A DNA stretch of 64,000 nucleotides from assembly GCA_900169235.1 (NCBI GenBank), contig FWCC01000238.1:248001-312000 (forward strand), written 5' to 3'. Origin of the DNA: Zarea fungicola (lineage: Eukaryota; Ascomycota; Sordariomycetes; Hypocreales; Cordycipitaceae). The notes beneath the pieces are model-generated. The model saw only the letters and a program-made list of their open reading frames with translations. It did not search any database and was not told the origin of the DNA. Both the position numbers and the translations under genes were made by a program. This document shows positions 11,711-22,335 of this stretch, piece by piece. Each line of letters begins with the position of its first letter. Position 1 is the stretch's first letter.

Positions 11711-13491
11711 TTACACATTATTGTTAAAACTATTGCGAACCGCGTCACCAAATCGTGATATAGCAATATCCATATTCTCCTGGCTGGCCATTGCGTAGGT
11801 TGCCCGAAAATAGAGGCCGGATAGTGGCAAGTGCTGTTCAGCACGGAACCACGAGCCGCGTGCTACCAGTACACCGCTATCGATAGATGACTTGAATATT
11901 TCCTCCTCAATCTCTTCAAGGCTATATTTTTCAATACTAGGGTGCTTGCTATGGTCAATAGTAAGCCATATCTACAAAAATCGGAAGGTTAGCACACCGG
12001 TTCCAAACTTCATAGATTTGGCTCCAGTCCCTGAACAGAAAAGGTGAAAACTTACAAACATACCAGCTGCCGGAGGTGTCCAGCTCACCAGGTCTTGTGG
12101 CAGATGCTTTTCACACGCGGCTAGAAGGGCATCTCGTTTATGTGTATACTCTACGCGCAGATTCATAAGCCATTTGAGATACCCTTCATGGCCCCAGGTC
12201 TCGAGCAGCTTGTGCAGAATCACCTGCGAAAAGCCACTTGGTCCTTGAGATGCCACCTCAGCGTGTCGCTGGTAGCGCTCCACGATTTGCTGTGAGGCGA
12301 CAATCCAGCCGAGGCGGGAACCAGGCACCAACACCTTGGAGAAGGAGTCAAGTCGGATCACTCGACCATCAACATCCAAGTTTACGTACGTCGGTGCTAG
12401 TGAGTCTACAAACTCATCGACGGTTTCAACAGTGTTCTTTTGTCCCTGGCTGTATGGTTCCATTTGTAAAAAGTAGTATGGCTCATCCTCTATGATGAAT
12501 AGGTCGTGCTTCTGGGCGACAGCGTATATCGCCTTGCGGCGCTCGGCACTCTGTGTAGCACCTGTGGGGTTCTGGCCGGACGGCACAGTGTACAGGACAT
12601 GAGGTCTACGGAAGCCACGGGCAGTTTCATCCCAGTTACTGAGAAGCTCGTCCATTGCGGCTGGAATAATGCCCTCGCTGTCAATCGCGGTGCCAATAAC
12701 CCTGACGCCGAGCGGCTCAATCGTCTCCAGCGCAGTTGAGAAACTGAATTCTTCAGTGAGAACGGAATCTCGACGATTCTTATCGCAAAGCATGCGGAAT
12801 GCCTGCTCCAGTGCTCCGGTACTACCAATGGTTGGGCAGACGGCCCAGTCGCCGTATGGGGGTTGGCAGATGATCTCGGTATGCTCGGTGAGGAAGCGCA
12901 GCATTTGGGCTGAACCGGTCGCCTGGCCGTAGTTGAGCGCAATGGAGAGGTCATACTCTGCTTTTCCGTTTTGCACGTCATACTTGCCAATTATCTCGGT
13001 CACACCCGCCTGCATGGTGTCCTGCTCAGAAAAGTTTGGTACGGCGGGTATCTTCATCCCAAGCTCGGAGAAGGGAAAGACTTTGCTAGATGGCAGACCA
13101 CCGCCGAGAGAAATAAGGCCCGGCTTTTTCAGAAACTGGGCAGCTTCCTTCAAGGCACAAGGCTGGCGCCGAAGGCTTTCTTCGCTAATGTGGTCTGACT
13201 GGAGGTTAGCGGAGCTCTGTGCCAAGGTGGCGCGTGAACATACGATCCCATCGCTTTGCCATTGGTTTTCCATGTTGCTAGGAGAGTTGTTAAATTAATT
13301 TTTCATATTTGATCTTATGAGCTTTAGATCAATCAACGTACCGGGCCTTTAAACATGTCGCTGTTGGACGCGGCGGCTACGCCGGCTACCAGCTTACCTG
13401 CATCCGCTCGACGCTTCGAAATCTCATCGATGACCTCGCTGGCTTGTACCTTGGAGGAAACCATACCGACGGATCCGTTTGTGGTTGTCAT
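11711..13491 (-). CDS. PLP-dependent aromatic amino acid / 2-aminoadipate aminotransferase (class I/II)
   Basis: Fold-type I aminotransferase of the ARO8/ARO9 family, transferring amino groups between aromatic amino acids or 2-aminoadipate and 2-oxoglutarate. Exons 13491-13342, 13277-13244, 13194-12056 and 11971-11711 give 527 residues. Conserved parts run in order: KPMAKRWDHH, LISLGGGLPS, SGQNPTG, EDEPYYF, the PLP lysine in SFSKVL, PGSRLGW and PPAAGMFIWL, the last spliced across intron 3. Exon 2 is only 34 bp, and its 3' neighbour uses the second of two AGs four bases apart. The first AG would lead into a stop, which fixes the model. Start: ATG at 13491 (MTTTNGSVGM); an in-frame ATG at 13527 would add 12 residues. 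Amino-terminal residues AGKLVAGVAAASNSDMFK match the family well. Whether it acts in lysine or in aromatic metabolism cannot be decided here. Confidence 0.88.
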
Positions 13492-14289
13492 TTTGGCTAT
13501 AGCCCTACATAATGTCGACGCCCTCATTTTAATAGACAATCTCGGCGTAGTTGAATCCGACCTCGCTGTTGTACAATAGGGCGCGACGAGGGGTAATGTT
13601 GCTGGTCACACACGCGCCTTAGATTGGGCTCCATCGACAACAGAATAATCAGTTGCATAATACTCCGAACATAAAAACTACTCCGTAGTTTGTAGCTAGC
13701 TCCTAATCAAATGACTAGATAGATAGGTGGGCTACGTGGCTGCTATCCAATAGGCCTTGCTCTGTATCTCTGGTGGGTTCCGGGGCACACGGACGTGACG
13801 ATATCTTTGCCGAGTCTAGCCTCAACACGCCGTGGTGCAGGTAGGTGTGCAGACATGCATTGGCATTTTTAGTATGTAATCGTGTATCCCTGGTGAAAGG
13901 CGATAACGGAGGTTGTTCCTACTGAATTAAGGTATTCACTCGGCACTTTGTTAACCCCATATTTCCCAAGACAATATCGGGTAGCTGCTCCGCTTACATT
14001 TGAGTAGCTTCCCGGCGGGGTGACATGCTGCCGTCACATCTGTATAGGACGACGTGTAAAGACAATTAGCATCAAATTTCCAACGAATTCTATGCAAATG
14101 TTTATTTATCACTAGCAATATCCTTTAGATTATCCTTCTATACCCTGTATCTTTGTTTGATTTCATTCGTCCCGTTTTCATGTGGCGGTTGTCTTATGTA
14201 AGCCGAGCTATCGTCTGAGCTTCAGGCGTCATCGCTCAACTGCGCAACGCCTACCAGACACTCCTCATAGCACCGTTGAGGCTGTCGCC
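13492..14289. promoter_or_regulatory. Divergent intergenic region, aminotransferase / RIC1
   Basis: 798 bp between two divergent starts, so it holds both promoters. It contains a perfect inverted repeat AACTAC-TCC-GTAGTT (13676-13690) that includes the nonamer TACTCCGTA, which recurs in other non-coding parts of the window. Nothing coding was supported. Confidence 0.5.
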
Positions 14290-17200
14290 ATGTACTGGCC
14301 TACTGGAACGCCGCGCATTTATGCCACGAGCAGCAATCGCGCTTCCGAGTACCGTCTGTTTGTCTCGTATGATGGCGTCTCTGGTTCGGCCGAGGCGCAG
14401 CCGGAGCCGGTAAAGGAGGAAGCAGACGACGACGACGATGGCACTCCCCCCCCGACGCCAGCGACGCCCGCGATCAAGTCGGTTGAGTTTAGTGATGGGC
14501 TACTCGATTCCCCTCTGCAAACCACTGACCAGACACTGCCGTTAAAGGATCCGGTCTTGGCACTCCGGGTCTCCAGATCTGGCGCAATGTTTGCTGTCAT
14601 CACGGCAACATCCATAACATTGTGGCAGACCAAGGTATGTTGCGTGGCCGCGTAAGTGTATTCGTTTCTAACAAGTACCAGCCTACTGTCATCCTCGCCG
14701 TCGTTGTCCGATCACAGTCCTCGATACAGCTCTATGGCCGAAATGTCGACCTCCTCCTCCGGCCGGACTCAGCAATCCTCGTCGTGCGCACGAGCGAGGG
14801 GTATCTCATTACCTACTCAATTGCCACCGATGGCGAGTCGCGCGTGTATAAAGCACATTTCCCCAACTACCACAACGTGCAAAGGCGCCGGCAAAGCCTG
14901 GTCGGCCCGCAGACGGGGCTACGGCCGGAGCAGTACCTCTGGGGACCTGGCGAAGGCACAGGCGTCTTGGATGTTAGCGTTCGCTTTCGCATGGTTATCA
15001 AAGTCGATGCCGGCATCGAATCTGCCCTAGCACTGGATGATGAGCTCATAGTCGCCACCAAAAAACCCGCTGCCGTTCAATGCATTCGGTGGACGCCGGA
15101 CAGCAATGGGAGCCAGACGCGCACAGAAATTCTGAGCCGCATGGGCTGGGTTGAGAAGAGGGTATCTATAACTGAAATGACACACGATCGACCAATGAAC
15201 CTGTCGACGTGGATAACGAGCGATGGGCGAGTATATGCTGTGCAACGGCACAAGAGCACAGCGGAAGATGATGACCCCAAGAAGTTGTTCAAGGGCTATT
15301 GCTTCCACACACCTGAGGGTGACGACCGTGGGCATGCTGTTCGGGCCGTCATCAACGCCCGGTTTTCGCTTATTGCAGTTGGCTGCTCCGATGGTACTGT
15401 GCAGGTATACTCTGTCAGAGACTATTCCGGAAATATCGCGCTATCTCACAGCCAGGTTATTCCAGCAACGACATCGACTGCTGGAGCCCTCACGAGTCTC
15501 AGCTACTCCTCAGATGGGTATTGCCTTTTTGCTGGCTTTGAAAACGGATGGGCAACTTGGAGCATGTTTGGGAACCCAGGCAGTCATAGCTTCAACGCCG
15601 AACGGTCTGCTGCCGACGAGCCGTGGTTGGCTGGAGTGGACTGTGCTTCGTGGGTGGGTGGTGGGTCTGAGATTCTCATGATTGGGCGTCAAAATGAAGC
15701 AATTTGGTCGCTGGAAATGGCCAAGAGCGCAGTTACTGGCTGCTACAATGACGCCAACGTGTTCCGCACTGTTCTACAAACATCTTCGGGCATCATGGTC
15801 TATCGTGGCTACGATCTTCCTGACATGACTTCAATCTCGGCAGAGCCGTTCCTTTGGCATACGGCAAAGATTCCAGCACCTTACCTACTCAATCAATGGC
15901 CGATACGACAAGCTGTAATTTCCCCAGACGGGCGATATGTGGCCGTGGCCGGCCGCCGTGGCTTAGCGCATTACAGCGTTAATAGCGGCCGGTGGAAGAC
16001 CTTCGGCAACGAGGCGCAAGAAAACGAATTTCAAGTGCGTGGTGGCATGTGTTGGTACCAACATATACTGGTCGCAGCTGTTGAGGGCAGTAAGACGTAT
16101 GAGATCCGCCTCTACTCTCGCGAAACGGCGCTGGAATCGTCGCAGGTGCTGTTCACTCAAAAAATTCCCGCCCCGGTGGTGCTGGTCACAACATCCGGGG
16201 AAGATTCTCTTCTTGTATACACGTACGAAAACCTCCTCTACCATTTTATATTTACTCCCTGGTCCGATTCGGTGCGCCTCGTCCAAGTTGGTCAGATTGC
16301 GTTTCACGGCATCGTCCGCTCTCCCGCTAGGGTGCGCGGTCTGAGCTGGATCCTGCCTCAGAGCCAGCTCGTCGATGGTGATCCGTCGCAAGACGTGGCG
16401 GTGGCATCTGTCATTTTCCTTGTAGATGGCAAGTTGGTGCTACTTAGCCCGTCGCTCAACGACGAAGGTCAACTCAAGTACGACATGCGAATTATTGCAC
16501 AAAATGTCGAGTACCATGCCAGCATGCGTGATCAGCCTCTGCTTAACGTCGAGCGCGAGGGTGGGCATGGGCCGCCTGCACTACGCGATTCGCTGTGGGT
16601 GTTTGACGGCATGCAAGTAAAGGGTTGGGGCAGCATCAATGAGGTGCTCAATGCCGCATCAGACGGGACCAAGGAGCTGCCAGCACCAGTGTCATTCCCT
16701 GTGGATTTTTACCCTCTGTCTATTCTGCTGGAAAAGGGCATCATTCTTGGCGTTGAGTCGAATCTTGTGCAACGCCGCGATGTCAATTTTTCATTCTTTC
16801 GCTTCACCATCCGAGTAAGTCAACTTCGCAACTCTCGTGCAAACTTTCTCCACTAACATAAGTAGACCCATCTCGTACTGCCGGACGTTCTCCGGTTCTA
16901 TCTGCGCCAGGCCATGACAGCCGAAGCCGTCGCTTTATCAGAGCAGTACCAAGACCTGGCGTACTTTTCGCACGGTCTAGAAATCCTGCTACACCGTGTG
17001 CTCGAGGAAGAGTCCGAAGAGTCACCGCCACCAGAAGAGGCGGTTTTGCCGCGCGTACTCTCGCTACTCTCCTCATCTAAGGACTACCTGGACGTGGTGC
17101 TGCAGTGTACGCGCAAGACAGAAGTACGGCAGTGGAAGACGCTGTTTGCTTACCTGCCCCCGCCTCAAGAGCTGTTTGAGGAGTCTTTGCTACGGGCGTC

Positions 17201-17558
17201 CGTTAAGACAGCGGGTGGATACCTCATGATTCTTTATACGCTGGAGGAGTTGGGCCAGTCCACGGAGCAGAGCGTGCGGGTACTGACGAGGGCGATTGGC
17301 GAGGGTGACTGGGAACTGTGCAAAGAACTGGCGCGGTTCCTAGCAGCACTCGACCAGACAGGTGACATGCTGCAGCAGGTTATGAAGATGGCCAATGTGG
17401 CGGCCGTGGGACAGAACGGCAACAGCATCAGTTCGCGACTCGAGATTCCATCAGGGTTGAGCCGATCACGGGTACCCAGCGACGGGACCGATTCGGATAG
17501 ACTGTCTTTGAGTGAAGGGAGCGTAGGGTCGACAATCAGCCCGATTACGAGTCCGTAG
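14290..17558 (+). CDS. RIC1: RIC1, subunit of the Ric1-Rgp1 guanine nucleotide exchange complex
   Basis: Large subunit of the Golgi-localised exchange factor for the Rab6 GTPase Ypt6, needed for endosome-to-Golgi recycling. Exons 14290-14634, 14682-16814 and 16866-17558 give 1,056 residues; introns are 47 and 51 bp, both phase 0 (GTATGT and GTAAGT donors). The start MYWPTGTPRIYA is the highly conserved Ric1 amino terminus. An acidic Pro-rich insertion (about residues 38-60) precedes a WD40-like beta-propeller half. The C-terminal RIC1 domain begins after intron 2 (LVLPDVLRFYLRQAM, YFSHGLEILLHRVLEEE). The extreme C terminus is Ser-rich. It is convergent with the NMN adenylyltransferase gene, 333 bp apart. 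A confident family call. Confidence 0.92.
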
Positions 17559-17891
17559 AATATTGGAAAGAAAGGGAAAAAACGTAACAATACAGATATA
17601 GCAGTCATTGAACGACTGAACTGATAATGTAATGCGAATGCGAATGCATTTCGAAAGTTCCGGCCCATCTCATCTTGCTCTATGCCTGACGGCGTCTCGT
17701 CTATGCCCTATCCCATCAATATCTGCCTGTTCATTCATCATCTGCGTGTCTCCAAAAGAGCAGATACACTTATTCAAAAGGAAAAAGAAAAAAAAATCTA
17801 TGCCAGGAGAACATCATGTAGCATCTTCTACAAACACGTATTCCATGTATCGTACTTGAGCACTCTTTCACTCTTTCACCGAAACTCATCG
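17559..17891. other. Convergent 3' intergenic region RIC1 / NMNAT
   Basis: 333 bp shared by the 3' UTRs of RIC1 and the NMN adenylyltransferase. It has an oligo-A tract (about 17780-17795) and otherwise no recognisable structure or coding potential. Confidence 0.5.
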
Positions 17892-18797
17892 TCATTGCAC
17901 TCCATTTGCTTTGGCATGACCAGTATCCTCATGATAAAGGTCATTCGTCTTTATATACTCATACACAGGCTTGGCGAGGTCCAGTACCCGCTCGCCGTTC
18001 TTCAGCTGCGCGCGAATCTTAGTCGAGCTTACGTCATTCTCAAACGAATCTACGACCCAGATCTTATCATCATAATGGCGCAGCGAGGCGAGCGCCGTGT
18101 CAATATCCGTCTGCATGGGACGCTCAACGACAAATGCGCCGTAGTGGCCGAGGATGACGTCAATATCGGCCAACGGCCATAGCTTCGGGTCACCCATGGT
18201 GGCGGCGACGTCGGCGCCCATGAGCAGCACGACCCGAGCGGGGACTCTGCCAAGCCCGTCCGCCGTCTCGATGCCGCCGCTGTCACCATTGATCTCGCTA
18301 TCCACGTGCCGCAGGACGTCGACGGTGCTGGTGTAGACGGGCTCGCGCGTGGCGGCGTCGCAGCGGAGCGCCTCCCACTGGTCGACCATGATGTCGGTTC
18401 GCGCGGCGGCGAGCTCGCACATGGCAAGGCGGTGGTTGGCGCGCGCGAGGGCGGGCTTCTTGTAGGCGTCGCTCACGGGGCTGAGGTAGCAGCCGACGAC
18501 CTCGAAGTCCGAGGCCGTGCCGCCGCCGCCGCCGCCGTTGCCGTTGACGTGGCGCTCGGCCATTTCAAACATTTGCACGTGCAGCACCGTGATGGGCGAG
18601 TAGCTGCCGCAAGCGACGAGCACGAGCGGTGTCTTGCCTGGTCTGCTCAGACGGCGGCGCAGCTTGCTGGCGGGAAATGTGTACGGGGAAAGCGTCGTGC
18701 TGATCGGGCCTGGCGGCGCGCCGGATGTGCCATTGGTGGCGTGGGGATTGCTGCTGATGCCGTTGGCAGTCGCATTGGGTGACGACGAGTCCATCAT
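17892..18797 (-). CDS. NMA1: Nicotinamide/nicotinate mononucleotide adenylyltransferase
   Basis: Condenses NMN or NaMN with ATP to form NAD+ or deamido-NAD+, the step common to de novo and salvage NAD synthesis. Single exon, 301 residues. The nucleotidyltransferase signature appears as GSYSPITVLHVQM (GxFxPxTxxH form, about residues 63-75) and the second ATP-binding motif as VSSTKIR (about 264-270). LLMGADV and WPLADID are further family blocks. The first ~55 residues are a low-complexity Asn/Pro/Ser tail, usual for fungal enzymes. A Gly run (about residues 85-95) is coded by a (CCG)n stretch at 18520-18537 and sits in a surface loop of the Rossmann domain. Two adjacent ATGs (18797, 18794) could both serve as start. 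The symbol follows yeast; paralogue identity is not resolved. Confidence 0.92.
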   Translation of the reverse strand: MMDSSSPNATANGISSNPHATNGTSGAPPGPISTTLSPYTFPASKLRRRLSRPGKTPLVLVACGSYSPITVLHVQMFEMAERHVNGNGGGGGGTASDFEVVGCYLSPVSDAYKKPALARANHRLAMCELAAARTDIMVDQWEALRCDAATREPVYTSTVDVLRHVDSEINGDSGGIETADGLGRVPARVVLLMGADVAATMGDPKLWPLADIDVILGHYGAFVVERPMQTDIDTALASLRHYDDKIWVVDSFENDVSSTKIRAQLKNGERVLDLAKPVYEYIKTNDLYHEDTGHAKANGVQ

Positions 18798-19148
18798 GGC
18801 GGAAAATCAGAGAGAGGATACGGGCGCGGCGATGCCGTCCATGTACTAGGGAATTGGGGATGGTGGGCTTTTATATGGAATGGTTTCGACTGAACTGCCT
18901 TGTCTGTGAGTCGTGCGTGGCGTTTGGAGGGGCCGGCTGTAGGCTGTAGGCAGGCACCTGCATTCGGCCCCGCATAGCCTGGGGTACAGAGCTAGGCAGT
19001 TAAGTGTGAGTCAGGCGGCAGTATGAACTTGTCGTTGTAATTCAGAAAGTCCAATTGTGCAAAGCGCGAATTCCTAGAGAGAAAATGACAAACGGAGCAT
19101 TCTTAAATGGAATCCTGCATAAATATGAGAGAGAATTATATTCCAAAC

Positions 19149-19175
19149 ACTGTTTCCGCACTGTTTCCGCACTGT
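19149..19175. repeat. 11-bp tandem repeat, about 2.5 copies
   Basis: The unit ACTGTTTCCGC is present twice in perfect register and is followed by ACTGT. It lies in the promoter region between NMNAT and CK2 beta. Confidence 0.8.
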
Positions 19176-19574
19176 CACACCATGGTCAGGGTTAGGGTTG
19201 TTCCCGATGGTTGACAGTACTTAATTATAAGAACAGGAGAGATATAGAAATAGATGGCTCAAAACACATTTTGGTCCTTTGTCTCTCTTTATACTGATTT
19301 TAATATGTATTTAAAGAAGAACGTCTCATAAAGCAGCAAAGGCTTCTCGAAAAAAAAGGAAGGAGTTCTAAGCAATTAATGACGCGCTAATAATGGCGCC
19401 ATGAAAACGTTCTAGTGCCTGTCAAACAAATGCTGATTTTACCAGGGAATTATTAGGCGGTTGTGCAAGCACCGTTCCTTTCCATCGCCGGCCCCACCGC
19501 AAACCACCACCCCGCCGCATCATTGCCCTGCCTCTCGGATCCAACCACAAAGCTTCTCACTGGCAACTATCCGA

Positions 19575-19603
19575 CCCCCCCCCCCCCCCCNNCCCCCCCC
19601 CCC
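19575..19603. repeat. Poly-C tract with a 2-N assembly gap
   Basis: Sixteen C residues, NN at 19591-19592, then eleven more C. The Ns mark an unresolved homopolymer junction, so the true length is unknown. It lies 56 bp upstream of the CK2-beta ATG. Confidence 0.9.
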
Positions 19604-19658
19604 GTACATCATTACACTGCGACTGCGCGTGTACATTGTGGCGGGTACAAAGCGCAAG

Positions 19659-20635
19659 ATGGACGACTACGGCAGCGAGACGGATAGTGACTATACTAGC
19701 TATTGGCGTGACTGGGTGCGTGGGACAAGTGCTTTTTTTCTCCGTCGATGCACAGCCCTCCGTTTCCTTCCTTTGAAGCGTTGCTGACATTTCCACTGTG
19801 GGCAGTTCATCTCTTCCCGTGGTAATGAATACTTTTGCGAAATCGACGAGGAGTACCTCATGGACCGCTTCAACCTGACGGGTCTCAACACCGAGGTACA
19901 ATACTACCAATACGCGCTTGATCTGGTCACCGACGTCTTTGACTTGGACTGCGACGACGAGATGCGCGAGACAATTGAAAAGTCAGCTCGACATTTGTAT
20001 GGCCTGGTACACGCGCGTTATATTGTAACGACTAGAGGGTTGACAAAGATGGTAAGTTTCGGCGGTACAGAGAGTGCGTTGTGTGTCCATGTGGGAGATG
20101 CATATTCAATCCCAGGGCGAGACACAACCCAAAAAAAAAAAAAAAAAAAGCAGTAACTGATATGCCCGTGTGAACGAAAATGTAGCTGGAAAAATACAAA
20201 AAGGCCGAGTTTGGCAAATGTCCGCGCGTCGATTGCCTCCTCCACCCACTCCTCCCAATGGGCCTCTCCGACGTCTCCAACTACCGACCCGTCAAGCTGT
20301 ACTGCGCGCGGTGCGAGGACATTTACAACCCGAAATCGTCCCGCCACGCTGCCATCGACGGCGCCTACTTTGGCACTTCGTTTCAGAACATCATGTTCCA
20401 GGTGTACCCTACCCTGATCCCCTCCAAGAGCCTCGAGCGCTATGTGCCGCGCGTCTACGGCTTCAAGGTGCACGCGGCGGCCACACTAGTCCGCTGGCAG
20501 AACGCGCAGCGCGACGAAATGCGACGACGCCTGCGCGAGGCGGATATTGAGACGAGGTACCGTGACGACAGCGCCGAGGAGGAGGACGACGTGGAATTTG
20601 AGGGTGTGGACACGCGGGTGGCGCGCGTGAATTAA
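19659..20635 (+). CDS. ckb1: Casein kinase II regulatory (beta) subunit
   Basis: Regulatory subunit of protein kinase CK2; it dimerises through a zinc finger and docks two catalytic alpha subunits. Exons 19659-19715, 19806-20051 and 20186-20635 give 250 residues. The donors are GTGCGT and GTAAGT; both introns are phase 0. Conserved pieces are WRDWFISSRGNEYFCEID (joined across intron 1), the acidic loop DLDCDDEM, and the zinc ligands CPRVDC (after LEKYKKAEFGK) and YCARCEDIY. YFGTSFQNIMF lies in the alpha-contact region. The tail is acidic (SAEEEDDVEFE), usual in fungal CK2 beta. Intron 2 carries a 19-nt oligo-A run (20131-20149). Fungi often have two beta paralogues; the symbol is tentative, but the family is certain. 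Confidence 0.94.
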
Positions 20636-20926
20636 TCTATTTTATCCTTTCATCTCCCATCATTACCCTCTGGTTTGAACTTTCCTTGTTTCTTTTTATG
20701 TCTTTGGGCGTTTGATGGTAGTATACAATGGCATGGTAGCAAATCAATGAACATCTTTTATCTCCCCCACTACATCTTTGTTGTGCGACATGAACCTGAG
20801 CAGATCCCGGTGACCAATGTGCAACACAAAGTATACAAATACCATCAAAATTATTTTCAACGAAGAGGATATCTTATTACTTTAAAAAATGAATTAAACC
20901 CCATAAAGAAGAAAACTCGCCGATTT

Positions 20927-22335
20927 TTACACCCGGTTCTCCACTTGGTTTAGTCTCTGCAGCTCAACATCCTCAAATCCAGCACCGTACTGTGCACTAT
21001 ACTGCTCAGTCGGCCCAACGTACTGCCCGTTGCGCGGCTGGTTCGCGCCGCGCGAGACGGCCGGTTGAGTGTACGCCTCAACATCCGCCGACTCGGCCCT
21101 ATTCTCCACGTCGCGGTGGCTGCCGTATCCCAAGTTGCCGACTCCCGCCCAAAACGCACGGTGCGGGTTGCGCGGGCCCCAGGCCCAGCCGGCGCCGTCC
21201 TGGATCGGCATGTGGTAGTAACGGAAGCTATAGATGGCACAGATAGTGCCGATGAGGAAGCCAAAGAGGATATCGAAGCCGTGGTGGCGGTAGTTGAACC
21301 AGCGCGTGGCGGCGATGACAATGGCGAGGCAAAAAGGAACAAGGGTGAAGAGCAGTAGGAAGACGGGCGGCGCGGCGGCGCGCGTGCGCAGGCCGTGGAG
21401 CTTTCTGTTTCTGGCTAGGGCGGCCTTTTTCCCTGGAATCGGCCAGCTGCCATCGGGGCTGCCGTCTTCAACGTAGCCGTTTTGTGACTGGCTGTCGGGG
21501 CGGCGGACTTGGCGAGAGGGAAAGGCAACGTGCGCCGAGGCATTGCCGTTTTCGGATCCAGGGACAATGAATGGCAGGGTGACGGCAAACTTGCTGGCGA
21601 GGAAGAGCGAGAGGTAGATGAGCCCACCAGCCGACGCGGCGGAGTGACCGCTGGGGTAGCTTCGAAAGCCATCCCACAGTTTACTCTGGTCCGTCTCTGT
21701 GCAGATCGCAGCGGAGTAGAGGTGTCCGTTGGCGCCCTGGATCTGGTAGCCGCCAACGATGTACTTGTCGGCGTTGGCCATGTCGGGCTTGCAACGGGCG
21801 AGCATGTCCGGGCGAGGCTTGCCGCACATATTCTTGAGGCCGCTGACGAAGAACCACGCGGACCCCACGGCCATAAGCAGGCCCAGCCAGGATATTTGCA
21901 ACTCCCAAAGCTTGCGTTTCCAGATAACCGCGGCGGGTGTTCCCTTGGGCACAGTGCGTCCGGGTACTAGAACAAGAGTGACGACGAGCACCACCGCAGT
22001 GGGGAGGACGCCGCAGAGAATAAAGAGGAGCTTATTGGGAACAGTTTCATGCTCGGTGAATGGGAAACTGTGCAACCAAGAAAGGTCCGTTCTTTTGTTA
22101 GCTCAAACGGGGTCTAAGAACCTCGCTATCGAGATTGGGGACAAACGCACGCAATGTTGGGATCGGCCAGCGAGAAGTTTCGAAAGTTGGGCTTAATATT
22201 GCCCAGGACGTATGAAGCTATAGCAATGGCGACGACAATGATCCAGTCGATAATGTACGACGCCACGAGGCGAATCGAGAACTGCTGCCGCAGTGTGGCT
22301 GCTCCTGTGCTCGGCATCTTTTCGTAGGTTGTCAT
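20927..22335 (-). CDS. DPP1: PAP2-family lipid phosphatase, DPP1-like (diacylglycerol pyrophosphate phosphatase)
   Basis: Integral membrane phosphatase predicted to dephosphorylate diacylglycerol pyrophosphate and phosphatidate. Exons 22335-22151 and 22067-20927 give 441 residues; the 83-bp intron uses a GTGCGT donor and joins DPNIA to FPFTEHETVP, a family landmark. All three PAP2 motifs are present: KNMCGKPRP (KX6RP), YPSGHSAAS (PSGH) and TRWFNYRHHGFD (RX5HX3D, with Thr replacing the usual preceding Ser). Hydrophobic stretches before and after these motifs fit about six membrane spans. A basic, Ser-rich insertion of about 60 residues lies between motifs 2 and 3 (around RRPDSQSQNGY), longer than in yeast Dpp1. 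The C-terminal tail is polar, Gln/Tyr-rich and probably cytosolic. Substrate preference is inferred from family membership only. Confidence 0.9.

Larger units (their letters stand above)
18798..19658. promoter_or_regulatory. Divergent intergenic region NMNAT / CK2 beta
   Basis: 861 bp between divergent starts. It contains a 2.5-copy 11-bp tandem repeat (19149-19175), a telomere-like AGGGTTAGGGTT (19188-19199), an A/T-rich block (about 19220-19400), and close to the CK2-beta start a C homopolymer interrupted by an NN gap. Promoter function is inferred from position only. Confidence 0.55.
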
